Origin: CAYXVF01 sp964468125
GTDB taxonomy: Bacteria; Myxococcota; XYA12-FULL-58-9; CAYXVF01
DNA: 18,672 bases
Assembly (NCBI GenBank): GCA_964468125.1
Contig: CAYXVF010000116.1
Coordinates: forward strand, 1-18,672
Direction: 5' to 3'
Numbering within the stretch: position 1 is the first letter of the stretch; every line of letters starts with the position of its first letter. The notes beneath the pieces were generated by a model, which saw only the letters and a program-made list of their open reading frames with translations, was not told the origin of the DNA and did no database searches. The translations under genes and the position numbers were made by a program. Positions 6,496-15,400 of the stretch are shown piece after piece.

Positions 6496-9330
6496 TCACA
6501 CGCCCAACACCGACGCGTCCCGGTCCGTGAGCAGGCCGCCGTCGCTGCGTTTTTTCACCGTGCCGTCGCGTTTCCAGGAGCGCTCGCATTTCGGTTCTTC
6601 GCGCAGGTCGTCGATGGTCACCGCGAACGGGCCGGAGGCGAGGGCGAAGCGGCTGACACCGGTGAGATCCGCGAGCTCGTGGGCGAAGGGCTGAACCTGC
6701 TCGAACAGCTCCGCCGGTACCCTGGCGTGCACGCCGGCATCGAGGGGGTTCTTGATCCCGAGCTCCCCCTTGGCCTCTTCGAGCGCCTTCGACGCTTCCC
6801 GCCGAACTTCCATCACCGCATCCCAGCGTGGGTCTCGCTCGAGCCTTTTGGGTTCCGGGAGTCGTTCGAGGTGGACCGAGCGATCGCCGTCTGCGTCCCC
6901 GTGAAGCTCGAGCCACGCCTCGTCGGCGGTGTGGACCATGATCGGAGCGAGCACGCGGATCAACGCGTGGACCGAATCAAAGAGCACGGTCTGTGCTCGT
7001 CGCCTCGCGCGGCCGTTCACGGCGTTGCAGTACATGCGATCCTTCAGCGCGGAGAGGTAGACGGCGCTCAGGGTGTCGTTGCAGAAGTTGAACGCTGCCT
7101 CGCGCACCTTCTTGAACTGATAGGTGCGGTAGCCATCGAGACAGGTCTCCACGAACGCGTCGAGTTGTTGCGCGGCCCAAGCGTCGATCGACGTCGCGTC
7201 GTCGTCGCCGAGCTCGACCCGGTCCGTCGCCGGATCGAAGTCCCCGAGGTTGCCGAGCAAGAAGCGCACCGTGTTGCGGACTTTGCGATACTCGTCCGCC
7301 GCTGCCTTGAAGAACGACGGGTCCACCTTGATGTCGTTTGCATAGTTGAGACTCGACACCCACCAGCGCGCGATGTCCGCGCCGTATTGCGTCAGGATGG
7401 TGTCGACCTCGAGCGCGTTGCCGAGGGACTTGCTCATCTTCTTGCCGTCCTTGTCGACCATGAACCCGTGGGTCAGCAGGGTCTTGAAGGGCGGTTGTCC
7501 TGTGACGCCGAGTGCCGGCAAGAGCGAGAGCTGGAACCAACCTCGGTGCTGATCGCTCCCCTCGAGGTAGAGCTCCGCCGGATAACCGATCCCTCGCTGG
7601 CGCAGGACTGCGTTCCAGGAGGAGCCCGACTCGAACCAAACGTCGAAGATGTCCCCGGCCTTCTCGAGGCGCGCGAGATCGTCGCGACTCTTCAGCCACT
7701 CAGGGGCGTCTGGGTCGTCGGTCGGATCGTAGTCGGCGAGGAGCTCCTGTGCGGACTTCTCAAACCACACATTGCTGCCGTTCTCCCGGACTTGTTCGAT
7801 GACCAGCGACACGCTCCGGTCCGTGAGGAGGGTCTCTTCACCTTCGCAGATGAACGCGGGAATGGGCAGCCCCCAGGCCCGCTGGCGTGAAATGCACCAG
7901 TCCGGGCGCGACTCGACCATTCCTCGAAGGCGATTCGCTCCCCAATCCGGTACGAACTCGACCCCTCCGTCGGTCGCTTCGAGTGCCATTTCCCGCAGCG
8001 TCTTGCCCTGGTCGCCGACCTTTTCGTCGACGGCGATGAACCACTGCTCGGTGGCCCGAAAGATCGTGGGCGTCTTGCTGCGCCAATCGTGTGGATAGCT
8101 GTGGTTGAACTTCTCGTCGAAGAAGAGATGCCCCGATTCCCGCAAATGCTCGACGATCGCGTCGTTGGCCTTCCAGATATTCACGTTCTGGAGCCATTCA
8201 GGGACCGTCTCGTCGTAGGCTCCGTCACCCTTGACCGGGCAGTAGATGTCGAGCCCGAGCCGTAGTCCGGTCTCGTAGTCTTCCTGCCCGTGTCCCGGCG
8301 CGGTGTGGACGAGGCCGGTGCCGTCATCGGAGGTGACGTAGTCGGCGTAGGAAACGATTCCCGTACGGTCGATGAACGGGTGGTGGTAGCTGAGCTCTGC
8401 GTCCGCCAGCGACTGGCCATCCGTGACGCCGAGCTTCGTGCGCTCGGAGATTCCCGCCTTCTCGAAGACGAGCTCCTCGAGAGCCGTGGCCACGACAGCG
8501 TGGCGTGTCTGGCCGCCGTGCTCGAAGCGGTAGAGCGCGTACTCTTCCTTGGGCGCGACGACCACGGCGAGATTCGCTGGAAGGGTCCAAGGCGTAGTGG
8601 TCCAGATCATGAGCGATGCGTTGTCTGGTGCGTTGAGCGATGCGGGCAGCTTCTTCGGGTCGACGAGCTCGAACATCACGAAGATGCTCGTGTCGATGCG
8701 GTCCTGGTATTCGAGCTCCGCCTCGGCCAAGGCGGTGCGGTTCGCCACGGACCAATGGACCGGTTTTAGGTCGCGATAGACGATCCCTTCACGTACGAGG
8801 ATGCGAAAAACCTCGAGAACACCTGCCTCGTAGCGCGGACTCATCGTGATGTAGGGATCGTCGTAGCTGGCGCTCGTGCCCAGGCGCTTCATCTGTCCCG
8901 CTTGTAGCTCGACATACTTCTCGGCGTAGTCCTGGCAGAGCTTTCGAATCTCGAGCGTGCTGAGCTCGCGTGCTTTCTTTCCGAGCTCCTTCATCACCTT
9001 GTGCTCGATCGGAAGGCCGTGGCAGTCCCAGCCCGGCACGAAGGTGACGCGATGCCCGAACATGCGACGGGAACGAACCACCATGTCTTTGAGCACCTTG
9101 TTCAGCATGTGCCCGAGGTGAATGTGCCCGTTCGCGTAGGGAGGACCGTCGTGAAACACGAAGGGCTCTGCGCTCTCGCTGGCCGCGGCGATCCGGCCCT
9201 CGAGATCCGTGTCCACCCAGCGCTTTTGAAAGGAGGGCTCCCGCTCGATCAAATTCGCCTTCATGGCGAAATTCGTCTTCGGCAGGTTCAGCGTGTCCCG
9301 GTAGCGGTCCTTCTTCTTGGCCTCGTTCAT
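6496..9330 (-). CDS. ileS: Isoleucyl-tRNA synthetase (class I)
   Basis: The enzyme charges tRNA-Ile with isoleucine in the cytoplasm, using ATP, and edits misactivated valine. At 944 aa it has the usual bacterial IleS length. HLGH is at residues 71-74 in the GPPYANGHIHLGH context, the CP1 editing domain includes WTTTPWTLPAN near residue 240 and a GTGLVHTAPGHG segment, and KMSKS is at 631-635 followed by SLGN. An anticodon-binding helical domain follows. The C-terminus aligns with the zinc-binding tail of IleS but keeps only C915; the other three ligand positions read S918, T935 and D938. I chose ATG 9330 because family members begin a few residues before the DTLNLPKT motif; an in-frame GTG at 9354 is possible, and neither has a strong ribosome binding site. 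It lies 66 bases after the repeat lipoprotein gene and may be cotranscribed with it. Confidence 0.97.
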   Translation of the reverse strand: MNEAKKKDRYRDTLNLPKTNFAMKANLIEREPSFQKRWVDTDLEGRIAAASESAEPFVFHDGPPYANGHIHLGHMLNKVLKDMVVRSRRMFGHRVTFVPGWDCHGLPIEHKVMKELGKKARELSTLEIRKLCQDYAEKYVELQAGQMKRLGTSASYDDPYITMSPRYEAGVLEVFRILVREGIVYRDLKPVHWSVANRTALAEAELEYQDRIDTSIFVMFELVDPKKLPASLNAPDNASLMIWTTTPWTLPANLAVVVAPKEEYALYRFEHGGQTRHAVVATALEELVFEKAGISERTKLGVTDGQSLADAELSYHHPFIDRTGIVSYADYVTSDDGTGLVHTAPGHGQEDYETGLRLGLDIYCPVKGDGAYDETVPEWLQNVNIWKANDAIVEHLRESGHLFFDEKFNHSYPHDWRSKTPTIFRATEQWFIAVDEKVGDQGKTLREMALEATDGGVEFVPDWGANRLRGMVESRPDWCISRQRAWGLPIPAFICEGEETLLTDRSVSLVIEQVRENGSNVWFEKSAQELLADYDPTDDPDAPEWLKSRDDLARLEKAGDIFDVWFESGSSWNAVLRQRGIGYPAELYLEGSDQHRGWFQLSLLPALGVTGQPPFKTLLTHGFMVDKDGKKMSKSLGNALEVDTILTQYGADIARWWVSSLNYANDIKVDPSFFKAAADEYRKVRNTVRFLLGNLGDFDPATDRVELGDDDATSIDAWAAQQLDAFVETCLDGYRTYQFKKVREAAFNFCNDTLSAVYLSALKDRMYCNAVNGRARRRAQTVLFDSVHALIRVLAPIMVHTADEAWLELHGDADGDRSVHLERLPEPKRLERDPRWDAVMEVRREASKALEEAKGELGIKNPLDAGVHARVPAELFEQVQPFAHELADLTGVSRFALASGPFAVTIDDLREEPKCERSWKRDGTVKKRSDGGLLTDRDASVLGV

Positions 9331-9396
9331 GGGAAGCGTTGCTACCCGCTTCACCCGGGAATGTGAACAGGGCCGGAGACCAGAAATCGTCCGAAG

Positions 9397-12177
9397 CTAC
9401 GGCGTGCAGCTCCGGAGGTCGGGCGTGCAGTCGGCGGTGCAACCGAGGGTCCCTCCGCTGTAGCCGTAGCTCGTGCAGTTCGTGTTGCCAAAGGAGCTGC
9501 CGTCGCAATACTCGCCGACCTCTCGCGCTCCATTGCCGCAGTAGCCGCAATCCGGGTCCTCGAAACCCTTCGCCTTGCAGGACCAATCCTGGAGGTACTC
9601 GTCGTAGAAGTCGGTGCACTGGCCGTCGAGCGCGCACGCAAAGGTTGGGGAGCTCGGGTCGCAGTCCGGATCCGGGGCGCCCCCGAAGGCTTCACACACA
9701 TCGCACTGTCCGTTACCCCGCAGACCGTAGACGGTGCAAAAATCGGTCTGTTGGCATGCGCTGAAGTCGAGCTTGCAGGTGGAAGTGCAGCCGACCGTCC
9801 CCGCACCGAGGGAGAAGGTCGAGCAGTTTCTCGCACTCGCGCCGTTGCCAAAGGTGTGGAACTGCCCCCCGTCGCACAACTCGATCTGAATCCCCGGGCC
9901 ATCGATTCGACCGTTGCCGCAACTCGCGATGCCCTGACAGCTGCTCTGTTCGTAGCCAGTGCAGTCGCTCTTGCAGCTCGCCCGCCCGCCCGCTGCGTAA
10001 CCGAGACTGTTGCACTGCACGGAGCCACCGTCGCAGACCTCGTTGCCCTCCACGACGCCGTTCCCGCAGACCGCGGCCTGGCAGCCGGCGAAATTGAGGG
10101 TGCAGTCGTCCCGGCAGGTGACGGTTCCGCCCACAAACCCGTTTGCCGCGCAGCTCGGCGAGACGCTGGGGTTGAAGGCGCTTCCATCGCACTGCTCGAA
10201 GCCCTGAACGATGCCGTTGCCGCAGGTGCCGCAGTCCGGGTCCGGCTGCGGGCAGCTCCAGCTTCGCGTGGAGGTGCTGTAAATGTCGGCGCACACCCCG
10301 TTTTGCCCGCAGAGGTTCGCACAATCGGGGTCCGGATTGCCTCCGAGCCTCTCACAGGGGTCGCAGAAGGTGCCGTCGTTGTACCATCCTTTGATCTCGC
10401 AGTAGTCCGCCTGGACGGACGCGCCGTCGCGCCAAATTCGACACCGAGAGAAATCGATTCCGTCTGGACCGCAGAGGATGTCGCCTTCGCCCATGCCGAA
10501 GGAGGCACAGCTATTCGACCCGTAGAGGAAGGGCCCGCCCGGGCCGTCGCACCACTCGCCGGCGTCGAGGGCACCGTTGTCGTAGGTGACGGTGCCGGTG
10601 CAGCCGGAGGTGTCGATGGTACCGCAACTGTTCGTGCAGCCGAGCGTGCCGCCCGCATAGCCGAGGCTCTGGCAGGTCACGCCGCCGAAGTTGTTGCCGT
10701 CGCAGGTTTCATCGCCCTCGATCTGACCATCGCCGCAGACCACCGCGTTGCACTGGGAAAAGTCCGGAGTGCAGTCGTCGCGGCAACCGAGAGAATCACC
10801 TTGGAAGCCGTAGTCGGTGCAGCTCGTTCGCCCGGGGAAAAACTGCTGTTCGTCGCACAGCTCGGTTCCTTCGCGAACGCCATTGCCGCAGGCGCCGCAA
10901 TCCGGATCGCGAATGCCCGCGGCGTCGCAGACGTAGTCTTGGATGAACGGGTCGAACCAGTTCGAGCACTGACCGTCGCGGGCGGCGCAGAGAGTGGTGC
11001 AGTCCGGGTCTGGGCTGCCGCCGTAGGCTTCGCAGGGATCGCACACGACACCATCGCCATACCAGCCCTGGGCTGCGCAGTAGTCGTTCTGCTGACAGCT
11101 CGAAAAATCCAGACCGCACTCGGCGGTGCAGGTCACCGCCCCGGTACCGAGACCGAAGTTCGTGCACGCGTTCGAGGGCCCCGAGCTCCAGGACTGGCCG
11201 TCACAGGCATCCAGGCCATCCGCCGTTCCGTTGCCGCAATTGGGGTAACCGAAGCACTGAGAGGTATCAAAGCCGCAGCCGGTGTCACACCTGAGTGTTC
11301 CACCTTTATAGCCGAGGCTTTGGCAGCTGGCACCCGCGAGGTTTGCTCCGTCACAGGCTTCGCCAGCATCGAGCACGCCGTTGTTGCAGGAGCTCGGGGG
11401 CTGGCAGTTGCTCGTGTTAAACCCGGTGCAGGCCGCGTTGCACAGGAGCGTTCCGGTTCCGAATCCCTCGGACTGGCAGGTCGCGCCTCCCAGGTCCGAG
11501 CCGTCGCAAGTCTCCGTTCCCTCTGCGACGCCATTGCCGCAGCTTTGCGCCTGTTGGCACTGAGTGGTGTCAAAAGCGCAGCTGGGTGTGCATTCGAGCC
11601 TCCCGCCACTGAATCCCTGGCCGAGGCTCTGGCAGGTGGCTTCTCCCAGGTCCGCACCGTCGCAGCTCTCGGGACCGGCGCGAATCCCGTCCCCGCAGAT
11701 CGCGGTGCTCTGGCACGCCGACGTATCGAAGCGTTGGCAGCTCAGGGCGCAGGCGAGTGTCCCGCCGAGCTCGAAGCCGAGGCTCTGGCAGCTCTCACCG
11801 TCCAGCGCGGAGCCGTCGCAGACTTCACCGCTGTCGAGGGCGTCGTTGCCGCAGACGCTCCCGTTCCCGGAGCTGCAGCCGCTCGTATCGTAACCCGCGC
11901 AATCGCTGCGGCAGCTCAGGGCACCGCCCGCGAAGTTCCCGACGGTCTCGCAGGTGGCGCCGTTCATGGTGAGGCCATCGCAGGTTTCGCCGGGGTCTAG
12001 AACGCCGTTGCCGCAGGAGGTGAGGGTGCCCGACCCGGTGCAGGCGGACGTGATCAGGTTCTGGCAATCCACGCTGCAGGAGAGGGTCCCGCCGCTGAAG
12101 CCAAGATTCTGGCAGGTCGCGTTGCCAAAATCGAAGCTGTCGCAGACCTCGCCGAGGTTCTGCACGCCGTCCCCGCA
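9397..12177 (-). repeat. Array of 14 cysteine modules with a three-module super-repeat
   Basis: Fourteen modules of about 45-55 codons fill the gene from 12177 to its stop. The DNA core ccgaggct[ct]tggcag recurs at about 10662, 11314, 11632 and 11778, reflecting the CQSLG peptide. An insert block follows modules 7, 10 and 13, at roughly 11085-10890, 10410-10222 and 9745-9545, so insert ends are about 670 bases apart. The unit is therefore [module+insert, module, module], repeated twice and then truncated. Module 10 has lost its first cysteine (TYDNG instead of CGNG). Confidence 0.87.
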
Positions 12178-12375
12178 CATGCCCGCTCCGGCGCCGCAGG
12201 CCGCGTTGCCCGCACAGGCCGGATCCAGGCAGTCGGAAAGTCCGTTGCCCGTGTCATCCCGGCCGTTGTTGCACAGCTCCACCAGGAGCTTCTCCGCGTC
12301 CGCATTTCCGGCGGCCCCACAGCCGCAAAGGGTCCCCAATGTGGCCAAAATTGCGGCGATTTTTTCCGGTCTCAT
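9397..12375 (-). CDS. 992-aa lipoprotein of 14 myxobacterial disulfide modules
   Basis: The protein has a lipoprotein signal (MRPEKIAAILATLGT, lipobox LCGC, lipid cysteine C19), then a short CNNGRDDTGNGLSDC motif of the kind found at the start of many myxobacterial surface proteins. From residue 67 it is 14 copies of CGNGxxxxGExCDG...C...G...C...C...C, matching the myxobacterial cysteine-rich repeat family (TIGR02232-type; DUF4215-like). Modules 7, 10 and 13 each carry an extra block of about 65 residues with GDGxxCDPCExxGGxPDPDC and DPDCG. Nearly every module has six cysteines, which predicts disulfide-bonded beads outside the cytoplasm. Start choice: GAGGG sits 7 bases before ATG 12375; an ATG at 12381 is too close to that site, and the frame further upstream runs into the divergent kinase gene. 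No enzymatic domain is visible. Adhesion, prey contact or outer-surface scaffolding are guesses. Confidence 0.9.
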   Translation of the reverse strand: MRPEKIAAILATLGTLCGCGAAGNADAEKLLVELCNNGRDDTGNGLSDCLDPACAGNAACGAGAGMCGDGVQNLGEVCDSFDFGNATCQNLGFSGGTLSCSVDCQNLITSACTGSGTLTSCGNGVLDPGETCDGLTMNGATCETVGNFAGGALSCRSDCAGYDTSGCSSGNGSVCGNDALDSGEVCDGSALDGESCQSLGFELGGTLACALSCQRFDTSACQSTAICGDGIRAGPESCDGADLGEATCQSLGQGFSGGRLECTPSCAFDTTQCQQAQSCGNGVAEGTETCDGSDLGGATCQSEGFGTGTLLCNAACTGFNTSNCQPPSSCNNGVLDAGEACDGANLAGASCQSLGYKGGTLRCDTGCGFDTSQCFGYPNCGNGTADGLDACDGQSWSSGPSNACTNFGLGTGAVTCTAECGLDFSSCQQNDYCAAQGWYGDGVVCDPCEAYGGSPDPDCTTLCAARDGQCSNWFDPFIQDYVCDAAGIRDPDCGACGNGVREGTELCDEQQFFPGRTSCTDYGFQGDSLGCRDDCTPDFSQCNAVVCGDGQIEGDETCDGNNFGGVTCQSLGYAGGTLGCTNSCGTIDTSGCTGTVTYDNGALDAGEWCDGPGGPFLYGSNSCASFGMGEGDILCGPDGIDFSRCRIWRDGASVQADYCEIKGWYNDGTFCDPCERLGGNPDPDCANLCGQNGVCADIYSTSTRSWSCPQPDPDCGTCGNGIVQGFEQCDGSAFNPSVSPSCAANGFVGGTVTCRDDCTLNFAGCQAAVCGNGVVEGNEVCDGGSVQCNSLGYAAGGRASCKSDCTGYEQSSCQGIASCGNGRIDGPGIQIELCDGGQFHTFGNGASARNCSTFSLGAGTVGCTSTCKLDFSACQQTDFCTVYGLRGNGQCDVCEAFGGAPDPDCDPSSPTFACALDGQCTDFYDEYLQDWSCKAKGFEDPDCGYCGNGAREVGEYCDGSSFGNTNCTSYGYSGGTLGCTADCTPDLRSCTP

Positions 12376-12382
12376 ACCCATG

Positions 12383-12387
12383 CCCTC
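12383..12387 (-). promoter_or_regulatory. Ribosome binding site selecting the 12375 start
   Basis: On the minus strand GAGGG is followed by CATGGGT and then ATG, giving 7-base spacing to the ATG at 12375 but only 1 base to the ATG at 12381. This decides between two nearby in-frame starts. Confidence 0.6.
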
Positions 12388-12407
12388 ATTGTCGTCAGCG
12401 AACCTAC

Positions 12408-12434
12408 ACCGACTCACCCAGGTCGGTTTTTTTT
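12408..12434 (+). terminator. Terminator-like hairpin plus T8 upstream of the kinase
   Basis: On the plus strand ACCGAC (12408-12413) pairs perfectly with GTCGGT (12422-12427) around an 8-base loop, followed by an unbroken run of eight T (12427-12434). The element lies 46 bases before the kinase ATG, in the intergenic space between divergent genes. It could stop antisense transcription entering from the lipoprotein gene, or act as an attenuator in the kinase leader. Six base pairs is short, so activity is uncertain. On the minus strand it precedes no gene end. Confidence 0.5.
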
Positions 12435-12480
12435 CCTCGGAGGGCTTCGGTCGGATCTGCGCTAAGCTCCGGTCTCGGTG

Positions 12481-15400
12481 ATGGAGGTCGGTGAGCGGAT
12501 CAACGGCCGCTTTGAGGTGAAGCGGGTGCTCGGCGCCGGTTCGGCGGCGACGGTCCTCGAAGTGTTCGATCCCTTCTCCGAGAGCCCGAGAGCCCTGAAG
12601 CTCGCGCCCAAACGCCGTCATCACCGTCGTTTTCGCGAGGAGTACCGTCGGCTCACTCGCCTGCGGCACCCGAACATCGTGCGTGCCTACGATTTCGGAA
12701 CGCACGCGGGCCGCCCCTACTACACGATGGAGCTGATCGAAGGGGTGAGCCTTCGCGAGTTCCTGGTGGGGTCCGGTCCCGCGGTCGTGGGGGTGATCGC
12801 CACCCAGCTCCTCGATGCGCTCGCGGTTCTTCACGCCCGCGGCGTCGTGCATCGGGATCTAAAGCCGGACAACGTTCTGGTCGTGGGCCAGGGCACGGCG
12901 GCGCTCGCCCGCCTCATCGACTTCGGATTGTCCGTGCGGGTGGGAAGCCAGAAGAAACCCGGCGGCTCGCTCCCCTATCTCGCTCCGGAGGTCGCACGAA
13001 GCGCGCCGTTGGATGGGCGGGCAGACCTCTACTCCTTGGGTGTCCTCCTCTACGAGTCGCTCCTGCCGAGCGGAGTCGCCGCGACGCTCGAGGAGGTTGC
13101 GGAGCGGCTGCGAAATGTCACCTCTCCCCTCCACGACCACAACCCGAGCATTTCTCGGCGCTTCTCCGACGTGATCGCGAAGCTTATGCACCCGGACCCG
13201 GAGCAGCGATTTCGGACCGCGCACGAGGCCTCGGAGGAGCTCACCGCGCACGCGCCCGTAGAGCTCGGCACCGGTCCGAAGCGCGCCGCGATGGAGCGCT
13301 TGGTGCGCGGCGGGGCGTCTTGCCATCGCCCCACACTGGTGCGCGCCATCAGCCGGCTCGCGCAGGAAGTTGCGAGCGATGGAGCCGGTCGAGTGGCCGT
13401 TCTAGAAGGGCCAGTGGGTGTCGGGAAGACTCCGGTGCTGCGAGAGATTGGCGTAAAATTAGCACTGAGTGGCTATAGGCTCGTGCACCTCCCGGTGACC
13501 CGCGAGCCGGCTTCTCCCGCGCCGCGCCTGTTGCGCGTGCTCGGACGCCTGGGAGTAGACATCTCCGAGCTGCCCCTCGGCCGGCCGGTCGAGATCGCCC
13601 GGGCTGTCGTGCGTGGGTTTGGCGCCGTTCCCACCGCGGTTCTCGTGGATAACCTTCAGGACGCGGAGCCCGCAGCGGTAGAGGTGCTTCGAGCCCTGGT
13701 TCGGCGCCTAGACCGGGCGCCGATTCTGCTCGTCGCGGCGACCGAGTCGATGGAAGTGCGCCCGAGCCTTGCGGGGCTCTTTGGGGAACGAGCGGTAGCT
13801 TGCAGGTTGCGGCCGCTGCAACGGGCGGCGGTGCACGCGCTCATTCGTGAGCGTCTGCACGGCATCGAGGTTCCTGAGCCAGCGCTTCGGAGGATCACCG
13901 GTGACTGCGAGGGAATGCCCGGCTGCATCGAGCGCACGCTGGCGCAGCTTCTCGTCGACGAAACGATCGTCGCCGAGGTCGGGGGCTATCGTTTCATCGG
14001 CGGTCGCTACCGGCCCGCGTCTCAGCATGAATCGGTAGCCCAGGAAGATGCCCTAGCAGCCCTCAACCAGCACCAGCAGCCGATTCTCTGGGCCGCGGCG
14101 GTGCTCGGCTGGTACGTCGACGCCGAGCGCGTGGCCCACGTCGCTCAGGTTCCGGTAGAAGAGACGGACCGCATTCTAGCCGAGCTCGTTCGCGCCGAGC
14201 TTCTCATGCCCGCGGAGGCCACGCGGCGCGCCACGTACCGGTTTGCGAGCAAAGCGCTGCACTCCGCCGTCTACGGCGCGATCCCGATCGACGTCCGGCG
14301 CGGTCTCCACGATCGGGCGGCGGATGCGGTGAGCACCGGCCGCCGAAGCGGCATTCGAAGGGAGGAGCGTGCGGAGCATCTTCTCAAAGGCTCGGACGAC
14401 GACCTCGCGGTCGAGGCTGCCCTCGAAGCGGGAGACCGCGCTGCAGAGGCGTTCTCGGATCGCCTTGCCATTGAGTACTATGCGCGCGCGTTCGCGCGCC
14501 TCTCCGATCCGGAAGATCCCCGCGCAGCGCCCACCGCGTTGCGTCTCGGTCGCCTGTTCGAGCGCACCGGCGAGCTCGAACGCGCTTCGGCGTGGTACGA
14601 GGCAGCGGCCACGGGAGAGACCGCGCTCGACGGGCTTCTCGGGGTCGCGGGGGTGGCGCTCCTTCGCGGAATGCCTGAGTTGGCCCAAGCTGCGGTCGGA
14701 AAGGCGACCCGGGTTCCCGCCCGCCATCGACGGCCTGAGCACGCGGTGGCACTGCTGCGCCTCGAGGCGCGGATCGCGATGCAGGCCGGTCGTTTTCTCC
14801 AGGCGAGTCGCGTCCTCGAGCGCGCTCTCAGACACGCGGAGAAATGTGGCCTCGAGTGCAGCGCAATTGCCAATGAATTGCTCTTGGACCAAGCTCGCGC
14901 GGCGCGCCAACGGGGCAATCTGATCGATACGGTCCGCTTCGCCAAAGCCGCTGGACGTCTCGCCAAGCAGCGCGGTGACGGGACGCTCGCGGCGGACGCG
15001 AGCATTCTCACGAGTCAGGCGTTTCTTCGGGGAGGACGCCTCGACGGGGCGCACAAAGCGTTGAGATCCGCACTTCAAGGGGCGCGCGCGATCGGCGATC
15101 GCATGCGCGAAGCGACCGCATTGCGCGAGACCGGCCATGCCCGCTTTCTCGACGGCGACATGCGCGGGGCGCTCGAGAGCTACGAACGGGCACTGGAGCT
15201 CGTGCGTGCGAGTCAGGCGCGACTTCACGAAGCGCTGGTTCTGCACGACCTCGGTCGCGTCCGCGGACTGAGTGGCAGCTACGGCGCCGCATACGAAGCG
15301 CTCCGAGCCGCGCGCGCGGCCGCCTGGGAGAGTGGCGACGCGCGTTCCTACGTCAAGGCCTTGGTGGGGCACGCGCTCACGGCGACCGCGGTGGGAGACG

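Noticed and set aside
6454..7890. 478-codon plus-strand frame antisense to ileS
   Set aside because: The minus strand encodes an unmistakable IleS; the antisense product has no recognisable motif and arises from GC-rich codon use.
9751..12000. 749-codon plus-strand open frame antisense to the repeat lipoprotein
   Set aside because: It mirrors the repetitive GC-rich lipoprotein gene; its product is low-complexity Ala/Val/Arg without domains, while the minus frame shows signal peptide and conserved modules.
9397..12177. Regular DNA repeats considered as a CRISPR array
   Set aside because: Repeat period is about 140-200 bases, copies are divergent, and the pattern is explained by protein modules in one frame.
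12376..12852. 159-residue N-terminal extension of the repeat lipoprotein
   Set aside because: It runs antisense through the kinase domain and would hide the signal peptide; the start at 12375 has a well-spaced GAGGG.
14176..15372. 398-codon minus-strand frame antisense to the kinase gene
   Set aside because: It lies wholly within the TPR-like part of the kinase and has no start signal or motif.
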